The notes beneath the pieces are model-generated. The model saw nothing but the letters and a program-made list of their open reading frames with translations. It was not told the origin of the DNA and did not search any database. Positions 1 to 6,340 of a stretch of 18,505 nt of DNA are shown piece after piece. Made by a program: the position numbers and the translations under genes. The DNA comes from an uncultured Bacteroidales bacterium (GTDB lineage: Bacteria; Bacteroidota; Bacteroidia; Bacteroidales; F082), in assembly GCA_937877465.1 (NCBI GenBank), contig CALFIT010000038.1, positions 1 through 18,505 of the forward strand, read 5' to 3'. The number at the start of each line of letters is the position of its first letter. Within the stretch, counting starts at the first letter, position 1.

Positions 1-30
1 CTCTTTCCCTACACGACGCTCTTCCGATCT
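1..30 (+). other. Illumina sequencing adapter remnant (artefact)
   Basis: The first 30 bases match the 3' part of the Illumina TruSeq read-1 (P5 side) adapter and end in its diagnostic ACACGACGCTCTTCCGATCT. This is not biological sequence. The adapter is in sense orientation with insert directly after it, so an untrimmed or ligated adapter was assembled into the contig end. The bases that follow should therefore be treated with suspicion. Confidence 0.97.
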
Positions 31-504
31 ATTGATATATTAAGAAAAATACTTGATTATTTTAGGAAAGAAGTAAAGGCAAAAGAAGAAGATAATGAAA
101 TGACTCAAATAAATGAAATTGATAAGGATATAGATATTAAGGAAGAACAATGTTTATTACTATGTTTAATTATTACAAAATTTAATTTTTGTAAAAACAT
201 GAAAGGATTTGTTGATGAAATTTTAAAAATAATTGATAAATCTGAAGATAAAAATATAACAAAAATAATTAAAGCTGATTTTAAAGCTGAATGCCAAGAA
301 ATAAACAGTAAAATAGATTATAATTCAAATTTTATTATTAAAAGTCAATTATCAGATTGCTTTAAAGATTCATTGATGAATATGCCAATTAATCAATTTT
401 TACAGAATTATTATTTAATTAATGATTTAATGGAACCTATAATATCAAGTGATGAAAAAAATAAAAACGTATTATATGAATTCCAAAATAATTATCTAAA
501 AAAT
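31..504 (+). CDS. AT-rich foreign coding fragment, probable chimera
   Basis: The frame is open from base 31 without a stop, with an internal ATG at 100, and runs in frame into gldM. Codons are almost all A/T-ending and the protein is rich in Lys, Asn, Ile and Asp, with stretches such as ITKFNFCKNMKGFVDEILK. No known domain was recognised. Base composition and codon use are wholly unlike the GC-rich gldM that follows, and the change is abrupt near 500-512. A normal GldM has a transmembrane helix and a periplasmic coiled-coil region in this part, and neither is visible. I infer a piece of an AT-rich genome (protist, mycoplasma-like or similar) joined by library or assembly chimerism. True horizontal insertion cannot be excluded from sequence alone, but the adapter directly upstream makes it unlikely. 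Confidence 0.6.
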
Positions 505-1614
505 CTCGAAGAAAACGGCTATTCCGAAGGCCAGCTGAAGCGACTCCCGCTCGATGGCGAGGTTTACGGAGCCAAGATTAGCTATTATCCTGGTTCTACC
601 GATATGGTGCAAGACAGCTGGGAATACCACAACTTCCACCACACGGTGTTGGTTGCCGACGTGACCCTGTTGAACAAGATCATCTCTGAAGCCGAGACCG
701 CCGAGCTGAATGCTGTCACCGAACTGATGAGCGACATCCACGCACAAGACTTCACCTTCGACGAAATCGGCGCCAAGGTGTTTGCCGAGAGCGGATACCT
801 ACTATCGGGTCAGACCTATAAGGCCCAAGCCATGGTGACCGCGTGGAAGAACTCGCAACTGACCGCTCGCGTCAAGCTCGACGGCGGTGCCGAGAAGGTC
901 TATACCAGCAATGCCCAAGGTGTGATTCCGTTGGAATGGAACGTCGGCGTTGGCTCGCACAAATACACTGGTGTCATCGACATGCTCGACCCTTCCACCA
1001 ACCAAATGGAGGAGTACCCGTTTGAAGGCGCCTTCACCGTGGCCCCGCCTGCGGTGTCAGTTTCCGCTACGAAGATGAATGTTGTGTATCGTGGCATCAA
1101 TAACCCGATTGCCGTCGGTGGTGGCGTCGGTGGCGAAATCAGCGCCACGGCCAGCAGCGGCACCTTGAGCAGAACGGGCAATGGTACATACAACCTGCTT
1201 CCTGGTTCTGCCGACGAGGTGACCATTAGCGTCAGCTCTGGTGGCTCAAGCCTTGGCAGCATGAAGTTCCGCGTGAAGGACCTGCCTAAGCCTACGGCTC
1301 TCATCCGTAACGTGGTCAACGGCCAAGTGTCGAAGAGTGCCTTGCTCGCCGCCAACAGGGTTGAGGCTGAGATGAAGGACTTCGACTTCGATGGTGTTCA
1401 CTACGACGTGGTCGGCTACACCTTCCGTTACAAGACCAAGAGCGGCACGACCAAGGAAGCCAAGGCCAACAGCGGTGCCTTCACCGAAGAGATCAAGACC
1501 GCGATTAATCAATCCAATGTTGGCGACATGTTCCAGTTCACCGCCATTCAGGTGCGTGGTAACGACGGCAAGACCAAGACCCTCGAAACGCCCATCGGTG
1601 TTGAAATCAAGTAA
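505..1614 (+). CDS. gldM: GldM/PorM, type IX secretion core (5'-truncated)
   Basis: This is the C-terminal portion (about 369 residues) of a GldM/PorM-like protein. In the family, GldM crosses the inner membrane once and its long periplasmic part, with GldL, forms the proton-driven motor of the type IX secretion system and gliding machinery. Visible here are the family segment around WEYHNFHHTVLVADVTLLNK, followed by Gly/Val/Ser-rich beta domains including SVSATKMNVVYRGINNPIAV, and an ending in GVEIK. GldM is usually about 500-520 residues, so roughly the first 130-150, including the transmembrane helix, are missing and replaced by the AT-rich fragment. The downstream gene is gldN, 26 bases on, as in the usual gldKLMN order. 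The family call is firm; the exact left boundary is uncertain by about 10 bases. Confidence 0.9.
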   Translation, partial: LEENGYSEGQLKRLPLDGEVYGAKISYYPGSTDMVQDSWEYHNFHHTVLVADVTLLNKIISEAETAELNAVTELMSDIHAQDFTFDEIGAKVFAESGYLLSGQTYKAQAMVTAWKNSQLTARVKLDGGAEKVYTSNAQGVIPLEWNVGVGSHKYTGVIDMLDPSTNQMEEYPFEGAFTVAPPAVSVSATKMNVVYRGINNPIAVGGGVGGEISATASSGTLSRTGNGTYNLLPGSADEVTISVSSGGSSLGSMKFRVKDLPKPTALIRNVVNGQVSKSALLAANRVEAEMKDFDFDGVHYDVVGYTFRYKTKSGTTKEAKANSGAFTEEIKTAINQSNVGDMFQFTAIQVRGNDGKTKTLETPIGVEIK

Positions 1615-1640
1615 AGAACAACCACTAAAACCCCTATAAG

Positions 1641-2483
1641 ATGAAAAAGACACTTGTTTCCATGTTGACCCTTGCGGTGCTCTTCGGCAGTCTGTGCCTC
1701 AACGCCCAGACGACCGACGTCAAGCCGCCGAAGAACAGCATCCTCTCAGGCCAGCAGCAAATCATGAACGAAAAGGCCCCATCGCCGCTTCCAATCATCG
1801 ACGAGTCGAATGTCATGTGGAAGAAGACGGTGATTAGGGAAATCGACTTCCGTCAGAAGATCAATCAAGTGTTCTACTATCCAATCAATCCGACCGAGGA
1901 CTGGAGAAACCTCATCACGGTGATTTACGATGGCATCCAGAGCGGTGACATCACGCCCTACCGCGTCGAGAACAACATCGACGACATGGTGACTCCGTTG
2001 ACTTTGGCCGATTTCGAAAAGGAAAACACGAAGATTGGTGACCCGCCGGTCATTTGGAAGGACGGCGAGGAAGTGCCTAACGAAATCGCCTTCAAGGATC
2101 GTCTACTCAATGTGACCCGTCTGCGTATCAAGGAAGACTGGTACTTCGACAAGAAGTTGTCGCAGTTCCTTGTCCGCATCATCGCTCTTGGTCCTATCGT
2201 CGTCGACGATGACGGTGGTCTTTCGCAGGTGTGCTGGGTGCCTTATGAAGACTCTCGCGATGTTTTAGCCAAGGCCTTTGCCTTCAATCGCAACAATGCG
2301 GCGCAACGTCGCACTTACGACGAAGTCTTTCAAAAACGCATCTTTGACAGCTACATCATCAAGGAAGAGAACACGTATGACCGTTACATCAATTCCTATG
2401 CATTCAACATTGATGCCCTCTACGAATCGGAGCGCATCAAGAACGAAATGTTCGACTTCGAGCAAAGCCTATGGGAATATTGA
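1641..2483 (+). CDS. gldN: GldN/PorN, type IX secretion periplasmic protein
   Basis: The product is a 280-residue GldN/PorN-like protein. In characterised systems it associates with the GldK/PorK lipoprotein to form a periplasmic ring under the outer membrane. A signal peptide is clear (MKKTLVSMLTLAVLFGSLCLNA, cleavage near residue 22 before QTT). The mature part carries family features: the segment VMWKKTVIREIDFRQKINQ, a YPINP turn, a central IKEDWYFDKK block and an acidic/aromatic C-terminus. The ATG at 1641 places the signal peptide at the very start. It follows gldM by 26 bases with no promoter or terminator between, so the two are co-transcribed. A strong terminator lies about 20 bases downstream, so this is the last gene of the operon. 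Length is within the family range. Confidence 0.92.
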   Translation: MKKTLVSMLTLAVLFGSLCLNAQTTDVKPPKNSILSGQQQIMNEKAPSPLPIIDESNVMWKKTVIREIDFRQKINQVFYYPINPTEDWRNLITVIYDGIQSGDITPYRVENNIDDMVTPLTLADFEKENTKIGDPPVIWKDGEEVPNEIAFKDRLLNVTRLRIKEDWYFDKKLSQFLVRIIALGPIVVDDDGGLSQVCWVPYEDSRDVLAKAFAFNRNNAAQRRTYDEVFQKRIFDSYIIKEENTYDRYINSYAFNIDALYESERIKNEMFDFEQSLWEY

Positions 2484-2504
2484 TGGTTTGCTAATGACAA
2501 TGGA

Positions 2505-2534
2505 AAAGGACATCCGCGAGGATGTCCTTTTTTT
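2505..2534 (+). terminator. Rho-independent terminator of the gldMN operon
   Basis: A perfect 11-bp stem (AAAGGACATCC with GGATGTCCTTT) closes on a GCGA tetraloop and runs into a T tract. It sits 21 bases after the gldN stop. Confidence 0.9.
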
Positions 2535-2567
2535 GTGGGGTTTTGGCATCAAAACCCCACAAAAAAA
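2528..2567. repeat. Perfect 17-bp inverted repeat between convergent genes
   Basis: A T-tract plus GTGGGGTTTT arm (2528-2544) is fully complementary to 2551-2567 across a 6-base loop. It begins in the T tract of the gldN terminator and ends in the A tract that serves the tRNA terminator, so it links the two. It probably acts as a back-up bidirectional terminator. Confidence 0.7.
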
Positions 2568-2589
2568 GCAGCGGAGAAAACTCTGCTGC
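2561..2589 (-). terminator. Terminator of tRNA-Pro
   Basis: Read on the minus strand, GCAGCAGAG pairs with CTCCGCTGC (one mismatch) over a 4-base loop, then seven T follow. It starts 7 bases after the tRNA 3' end. A T run also follows the hairpin on the plus strand, so it may work in both directions. Confidence 0.8.
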
Positions 2590-2595
2590 TTTTTG

Positions 2596-2669
2596 TCGGA
2601 GTGGCCCGACTCGAACGGGCGACCGCTTGCACCCCATGCAAGAATGCTAGCCAACTGCACCACACCCCG
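2596..2669 (-). tRNA. tRNA-Pro (anticodon GGG)
   Basis: The minus strand folds as a full cloverleaf of 74 bases. The acceptor stem CGGGGTG/CACTCCG has the C1-G72 pair typical of bacterial tRNA-Pro, with A73. The D stem is GTGC/GCAT, the anticodon stem CTTGC/GCAAG, and the T arm GCCCG-TTCGAGT-CGGGC. The 7-base anticodon loop ATGGGGT puts GGG at positions 34-36, which reads CCC and CCU proline codons. The CCA end is not encoded (ACA follows). The first G of the loop could be misread as part of a CAT anticodon, but the loop register excludes this. Confidence 0.95.
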
Positions 2670-2685
2670 ATTGCTTTTGCGGCTG

Positions 2686-2693
2686 CAAAGATA
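2686..2693 (-). promoter_or_regulatory. Bacteroidota -7 box for tRNA-Pro
   Basis: The minus strand reads TATCTTTG, an exact match to the TAnnTTTG -7 element, 16 bases before the tRNA 5' end. No TTTG -33 element is seen at the expected distance. Confidence 0.65.
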
Positions 2694-2736
2694 GGAAGTT
2701 TTTTTGAATGGATGTTCACTTTGACGAAAAAAAAGT

Positions 2737-2744
2737 TACCTTTG
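2737..2744 (+). promoter_or_regulatory. Bacteroidota -7 box for trxB
   Basis: TACCTTTG matches TAnnTTTG and lies 47 bases before the trxB ATG. A TTTGAC occurs at 2720-2725, but only 13 bases upstream, which is short for a -33 element. Confidence 0.6.
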
Positions 2745-2752
2745 CAGAAAAT

Positions 2753-2779
2753 AACCCTAAACTCTAACCCCTAAACTCT
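2753..2779 (+). repeat. Two-copy direct repeat in the trxB leader
   Basis: AACCCTAAACTCT (2753-2765) is followed directly by AACCCCTAAACTCT (2766-2779), differing by one inserted C. It sits between the -7 box and the trxB start, so it should be in the mRNA leader. No function is evident. Confidence 0.75.
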
Positions 2780-2791
2780 AAACTTAAGAAA

Positions 2792-3730
2792 ATGGAACAC
2801 ATTGAATGTCTAATCATTGGCTCAGGCCCTGCGGGCTATACTGCTGCTATCTACACTTGCCGCGCCGACGTGAAAACCGTCGTCTATGAAGGGATGCAAC
2901 CCGGCGGGCAGCTGACCCAAACCACCGAAATCGAGAATTTTCCGGGCTATCCCAAGGGGATTAATGGACCCGACATGATGGAAGACATCCGTCAGCAGGC
3001 GTTGCGCTTCGGAGCGGAAATCCGCGAAGGCGAGGTGACCGGCATCGACGTCAGCCAGCGGCCTTTCAAGGTGACGACGGAATACGACGGCGAGCTTTTG
3101 GCCGACACAATCATCGTTTCGACAGGAGCAGCTGCGCGTTACCTCGGTCTGCCCTCCGAAGAGGAGTTCAAAGGCGGCGGCGTTTCGGCCTGCGCCACTT
3201 GCGACGGCTTCTTCTACAAAGGCAAAGACGTGGCCGTGGTGGGTGGCGGCGACACGGCTTGCGAAGATGCCACCTATTTGGCCAAACTCTGCAACAAGGT
3301 GTATCTCATTGTGCGCCGCGACGTGCTACGCGCATCGAAGGCCATGCAACACCGCGTTTTGAACACGCCCAACATCGAGGTCTTGTGGAAGCACCAGACC
3401 AAGGAACTCTTTGGCGAGCAACAAGGCTTCATGAAGAAGCTGAAAGGTGCCGTGCTCTACCACAGCGACACCAAAGAGGAACGCACCATCGACATTGACG
3501 GTTTCTTCGTCGCCATCGGCCATGTGCCGAACACGGCACCTTTCAAGGGCATCCTCGACATGGACGAGGAAGGCTATATCATCACCAAACCCAAGTCGAC
3601 GGCCACCAACGTGGACGGCATCTTCGCTTGCGGCGACTGCCAAGACCGCATCTATCGTCAAGCCATCGTCGCTGCGGGTACGGGTGCCATGGCCGGCATC
3701 GAAGTGGAACGCTTCCTGATGGGTCAATAA
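2792..3730 (+). CDS. trxB: Thioredoxin reductase (NADPH)
   Basis: The product is a 312-residue low-molecular-weight thioredoxin reductase, a cytoplasmic FAD enzyme that passes electrons from NADPH to thioredoxin. The N-terminal FAD-binding GSGPAGY is at residues 10-16. The redox-active pair is Cys134 and Cys137 in the motif CATC, followed by DG. The NADPH-binding GGGDTA is at 151-156. The C-terminal FAD motif GIFACGDC and the ending RQAIVAAGTGAMAG are as expected. Length is standard. The ATG at 2792 puts the beta strand of the FAD fold at the N-terminus. No clear Shine-Dalgarno is present, only an A-rich leader, as is usual in this phylum. It appears monocistronic or weakly linked to the GSCFA gene 44 bases downstream. 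Confidence 0.97.
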   Translation: MEHIECLIIGSGPAGYTAAIYTCRADVKTVVYEGMQPGGQLTQTTEIENFPGYPKGINGPDMMEDIRQQALRFGAEIREGEVTGIDVSQRPFKVTTEYDGELLADTIIVSTGAAARYLGLPSEEEFKGGGVSACATCDGFFYKGKDVAVVGGGDTACEDATYLAKLCNKVYLIVRRDVLRASKAMQHRVLNTPNIEVLWKHQTKELFGEQQGFMKKLKGAVLYHSDTKEERTIDIDGFFVAIGHVPNTAPFKGILDMDEEGYIITKPKSTATNVDGIFACGDCQDRIYRQAIVAAGTGAMAGIEVERFLMGQ

Positions 3731-3735
3731 TTCAC

Positions 3736-3768
3736 GACGCTTTGCGTCATTGCGAGGAACGAAGCAAT
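3736..3768. repeat. Dispersed palindromic repeat (HCEERSN type)
   Basis: Two adjacent small inverted repeats are present: GACGC-TTT-GCGTC (3736-3748), then ATTGC (3749-3753) and GCAAT (3764-3768) around GAGGAACGAA. Translated in the downstream frame it reads HCEERSNL, a signature I recognise from a widespread interspersed repeat found in many bacterial genomes. It fills the gap between trxB and the GSCFA gene. Confidence 0.7.
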
Positions 3769-3774
3769 CTAGAC

Positions 3775-4722
3775 ATGCAGCTTCAGACCGAAATAAAAAT
3801 CCAACCTATGGAGCAGACCATCACATATGGCGATGGTTTGCTCTTTTTGGGTTCGTGTTTCGCCGACGAGGTGGGCAACATCTGCAAAGGCTTGGGCTTC
3901 AATGCGATGGTGAATCCTTTCGGCGTGTTGTATAATCCCGTCAGCGTGGCCAATGCCGTTCACCGCATGGCCAACGGGCGGCCTTTTGTCCACGAGGAAG
4001 TCGTCAGGACCGGCGAGGAGTATTACTGCACCTTCAGCCACAACACGACTTTTTGGCAGCCGACTGAGGAGGCTTTGCTGGAAACCGTCAATGCCGGACT
4101 TGCGGCGGCGCACAATCATTTCGGGGAAGCCCGTTGGATTGTCGTCAGCTTGGGGACATCGTGGGTGTATCGCTCGATGGAAACACAAGAAGTGGTTGCC
4201 AACTGCCATAAATTGCCTGCATGGCAGTTCGATAGGATCTGCCTTTCGGTGGCGGCTTCGGTGGCGGTGCTTTCGGGCTTGGCAAAAATGTATCCCGACA
4301 AGCAATTCATCTTCACCGTGTCGCCTTTGCGGCATATCAAGGACGGTTTGCATGGGAACCAGCTGAGCAAGGCTGCTTTGCTCTTGGCCGTCGACGAGGT
4401 GTGCAAGACTTTCGGAAACACCCATTATTTCCCTGCCTACGAAATCCTTTTGGACGAGTTGCGCGACTACCGTTTCTACAAGGAGGACATGGTGCATCCC
4501 ACCGAGCAGGCCGTGCGCCACATCTGGGAACGCTTTGTGGATTTCGCCATCGACCCTGCGGAAAAGCCTGCCATGAAGGCCGCCGCCGAGTTGAAGCAGA
4601 TGCTCCAGCACAGGCCGATGTTCCCCAAGAGCGAGGCTTTCAGGCGGTTTGAATTGCTGAAAGAGAAGAAAACCAATGAATTGACGAGGGATTTTCCAAA
4701 AGTCCGCTTGGAAAATCTGTAA
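3775..4722 (+). CDS. GSCFA family protein, SGNH-hydrolase-like
   Basis: The 315-residue product has the name-giving GSCFA motif at residues 26-30 and a second conserved block SLGTSWVY at 125-132. The family is poorly characterised. The motif layout resembles SGNH/GDSL esterases: Ser27 in the first block and Asp238-x-x-His241 (DMVHP) near the C-terminus would match the nucleophile and the DxxH block. That comparison is inference. No signal peptide is seen. The frame is open back to 3628, inside trxB, but those codons cover the trxB end and the palindromic repeat, so ATG 3775 is chosen; ATG 3808 is an alternative. The stop is one base from the stop of the convergent ATPase gene. Confidence 0.85.
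   Translation: MQLQTEIKIQPMEQTITYGDGLLFLGSCFADEVGNICKGLGFNAMVNPFGVLYNPVSVANAVHRMANGRPFVHEEVVRTGEEYYCTFSHNTTFWQPTEEALLETVNAGLAAAHNHFGEARWIVVSLGTSWVYRSMETQEVVANCHKLPAWQFDRICLSVAASVAVLSGLAKMYPDKQFIFTVSPLRHIKDGLHGNQLSKAALLLAVDEVCKTFGNTHYFPAYEILLDELRDYRFYKEDMVHPTEQAVRHIWERFVDFAIDPAEKPAMKAAAELKQMLQHRPMFPKSEAFRRFELLKEKKTNELTRDFPKVRLENL
4690..4717. repeat. 10-bp perfect inverted repeat at convergent gene ends
   Basis: GATTTTCCAA (4690-4699) and TTGGAAAATC (4708-4717) pair perfectly over an 8-base loop. It lies in the last codons of the GSCFA gene, just before two convergent stops. No T tract follows on either strand, so a classical terminator is not proven, but it is the only candidate here. Confidence 0.6.
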
Positions 4723-4723
4723 A

Positions 4724-6067
4724 TCATAAGACAATCTTTTCTGGCACCCAATGGCCCAAGAACATCACATAATAGATGGGCATATAGGTGATGATGCCTT
4801 TTGAACGAACCTCCCTCTCATTTGAGAATACAATGCCTTTCTTGATTTTGTAATCTTCATTGGCCGCAAACGCATTCAGCGCACGGTGAATCTGGTAGTC
4901 TTTGCCAGATTTCACCTCAATGGGCAAAACGGAAAGATGCTCGTAGTCGTCAACGATATAATCCACCTCACCTTTGGCTTTGTTGTCGTAATAAAACAAC
5001 TCATTCCCGTGCGCCCTGAGTTCTGAGGCGACCACGCTTTCGTACACACTTCCCAAATTCACGCTTAATTCATCGTTCAGTATGGCTGATACATTGTATT
5101 GGTACAGAATGTTAGTGAGTAGCCCTACATCGTTGAGATACAGTTTGATAAGGTTTTTGCTCGCCGATTCCACCAAAGGAAACGATGGCGAAGAAATGGC
5201 TTTTACATCCAATGTGATGCCAGAACTAATCAAATACTCAATTTCGTCGGCATAGTCTTTCCAACGTTTGTCGTTGCCTTCTATGGCTTTGTAAACGAGG
5301 CGTTTCTTCTTGTTCTCCATGTTGGACGGAATCATGTTGTAGACGCTCATGATTTTCAATTTGTGCTCCTCGTCGTATTGCGAAGCGTCAAGTGCATAAA
5401 GATGCTGTATGTCGTCTTGTATCTTCCTGACAGTCACGATGTTCCTTGTGTCGAGATACGCATTGACCGCATCAGGCATTCCACCTATTAATAAATAGCG
5501 TTTGAACAAATCGAGCAAACGCTGATGCAGGTTTTCCCCCAACGACTCGTTTGCCTCGTATTTCTTTCGCAATTCATCAGTAGCCATCTCGCCAAAACCG
5601 TTGGCCCATAAAAACTCTTCAAAATCAAGTTGATACATGTGCTTGATTTCCAGACTGCCTACAGGAATGGAAACTGTTTGCCGCAAGGTGATGCCTAGTT
5701 GCGAGCCGCTGGCGATGTAGGAGAATCGGTCGTCCTCTTTGAGGAATTTCACCATGGTCAGCATGTGGGGGTAGGCTTGGATTTCGTCTAAGAAAACCAA
5801 CGTGTTGGCTTTTTCATGCATCTTTTCGCCAGCGATGGTGCTCAGTTGGAAATAGAATTTCTCAATGGTATTCGCTTCGGCGAACACTTTCGGACCGTTT
5901 TTGTCATTGACGAAGTTCACTTCGATGAAGTTGGGGAATAGGTGTTTGCCCACTTCGCGTATGATGAACGACTTGCCGATCTGTCTTGCCCCGTCAATGA
6001 CGAGCATTTTGTTGGAGTTGCTGGTCAGGTAATGTTCGATGAATGTTTGTATCTTTCTTTTCAGCAT
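4724..6067 (-). CDS. AAA_14/DUF4143 family ATPase
   Basis: The 447-residue product is a typical AAA_14 ATPase with a C-terminal DUF4143 region, a family very common in Bacteroidota and often in many paralogues. The Walker A motif GARQIGKS is at residues 26-33, Walker B LVFLDE at 90-95 (Asp94-Glu95), and the sensor-like segment ASGSQLG at 119-125. Near the C-terminus, Asp369 and Glu384-x-Lys386 (EVD...IEVKSGK) form a PD-(D/E)XK nuclease-like pattern. The cellular role of the family is not established, and I assign none. Start ATG 6067 matches the family N-terminus. The gene is more AT-rich than trxB or rluB and is preceded by three regularly spaced repeats, consistent with an acquired element. 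Its stop is one base from that of the GSCFA gene. Confidence 0.9.
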   Translation of the reverse strand: MLKRKIQTFIEHYLTSNSNKMLVIDGARQIGKSFIIREVGKHLFPNFIEVNFVNDKNGPKVFAEANTIEKFYFQLSTIAGEKMHEKANTLVFLDEIQAYPHMLTMVKFLKEDDRFSYIASGSQLGITLRQTVSIPVGSLEIKHMYQLDFEEFLWANGFGEMATDELRKKYEANESLGENLHQRLLDLFKRYLLIGGMPDAVNAYLDTRNIVTVRKIQDDIQHLYALDASQYDEEHKLKIMSVYNMIPSNMENKKKRLVYKAIEGNDKRWKDYADEIEYLISSGITLDVKAISSPSFPLVESASKNLIKLYLNDVGLLTNILYQYNVSAILNDELSVNLGSVYESVVASELRAHGNELFYYDNKAKGEVDYIVDDYEHLSVLPIEVKSGKDYQIHRALNAFAANEDYKIKKGIVFSNEREVRSKGIITYMPIYYVMFLGHWVPEKIVL

Positions 6068-6087
6068 GTTACGGTGTTTTTATGCCG

Positions 6088-6095
6088 CAAAAATA
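6088..6095 (-). promoter_or_regulatory. Promoter of the AAA_14 ATPase gene
   Basis: The minus strand reads TATTTTTG (TAnnTTTG) 20 bases before the ATG. A TTTG lies 22 bases further upstream (plus-strand CAAA, 6118-6121) and could be the -33 element. The box overlaps the first of the three 12-bp repeats. Confidence 0.7.
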
Positions 6096-6171
6096 CGCTT
6101 TTCCATGGAATTTAGAGCAAAAAACTTACGCTTTTCCAAGATTTTTGGTATGAAAATCATACGCTTTTCCA
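6094..6171. repeat. Three 12-bp direct repeats at exact 33-bp period
   Basis: TACGCTTTTCCA occurs at 6094-6105, 6127-6138 and 6160-6171. All three are identical over 12 bases and their starts are exactly 33 bp apart. The 21-bp spacers are unlike each other. The first copy overlaps the -7 box of the ATPase promoter and the others run upstream. This looks like an operator array placing a protein on one face of the DNA about every three turns. Confidence 0.85.
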
Positions 6172-6196
6172 AAGTGTAAACAATCTGTTGACACTT
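6172..6196. repeat. Imperfect palindrome, possible operator
   Basis: AAGTGTAAAC (6172-6181) and GTTGACACTT (6187-6196) are reverse complements except for one base, with a 5-base centre. It directly adjoins the third 12-bp repeat, in the gap between two divergent promoters. Confidence 0.5.
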
Positions 6197-6270
6197 CCGA
6201 CAACAAAAAAGCATCATTTTTCGCTCCAACTGGTTGACGCTGGGAATGAGCGTGATAGGTTGTTTCTGTC

Positions 6271-6278
6271 TATTTTTG
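6271..6278 (+). promoter_or_regulatory. Promoter of the exported-protein operon
   Basis: TATTTTTG matches the TAnnTTTG -7 box and lies 62 bases before the first ATG. Transcription would begin near 6283-6286, so the leader contains the motif at 6303-6330. No convincing -33 TTTG is seen. Apart from this, the repeats and the palindrome, I see nothing else in the 273-base gap 6068-6340. Confidence 0.6.
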
Positions 6279-6302
6279 TTCCGTGAATACTAACCCTTAA
6301 AA

Positions 6303-6330
6303 CCGACGCGCCCGATGGGATAGAACGGGG
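6303..6330 (+). promoter_or_regulatory. Leader motif, copy 1 (nested hairpins)
   Basis: The core is GCGCCCGATGGGATAGAACG followed by GGG. An inner stem CCC-GAT-GGG (6311-6319) is enclosed by CCG/CGG (6303-6305 with 6326-6328). The internal loop reads ACGCG on one side and ATAGAA on the other. A second copy with the same architecture precedes the next gene (7448-7476). The motif ends 10 bases before the ATG, so it could control translation. It includes a two-codon ORF, ATG-GGA-TAG. Confidence 0.55.
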
Positions 6331-6340
6331 TGAAAGAAAC

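Noticed and set aside
100..1614. A single 504-residue protein combining a novel N-terminal domain with GldM
   Set aside because: The abrupt codon and base-composition change at about 505 and the adapter at bases 1-30 make a chimera far more likely than a real fusion.
2596..2669. Reading the tRNA as tRNA-Met with anticodon CAT
   Set aside because: CAT falls across the stem-loop boundary; the 7-base loop ATGGGGT places GGG at 34-36, and the C1-G72 pair fits tRNA-Pro.
2753..2783. CCCTAAA-like sequence as eukaryotic telomere contamination
   Set aside because: Only two imperfect copies exist, interrupted by CTCT, and they sit between a bacterial promoter box and trxB.
3628..3774. Upstream start for the GSCFA protein at 3628
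   Set aside because: It would overlap trxB by about 100 bases and add a stretch encoded by trxB and the palindromic repeat; the family motif fits ATG 3775 well.
6094..6171. Three regularly spaced repeats as a minimal CRISPR array
   Set aside because: The repeats are only 12 bases with 21-base spacers, they overlap a promoter, and no cas gene is near. An operator array fits better.
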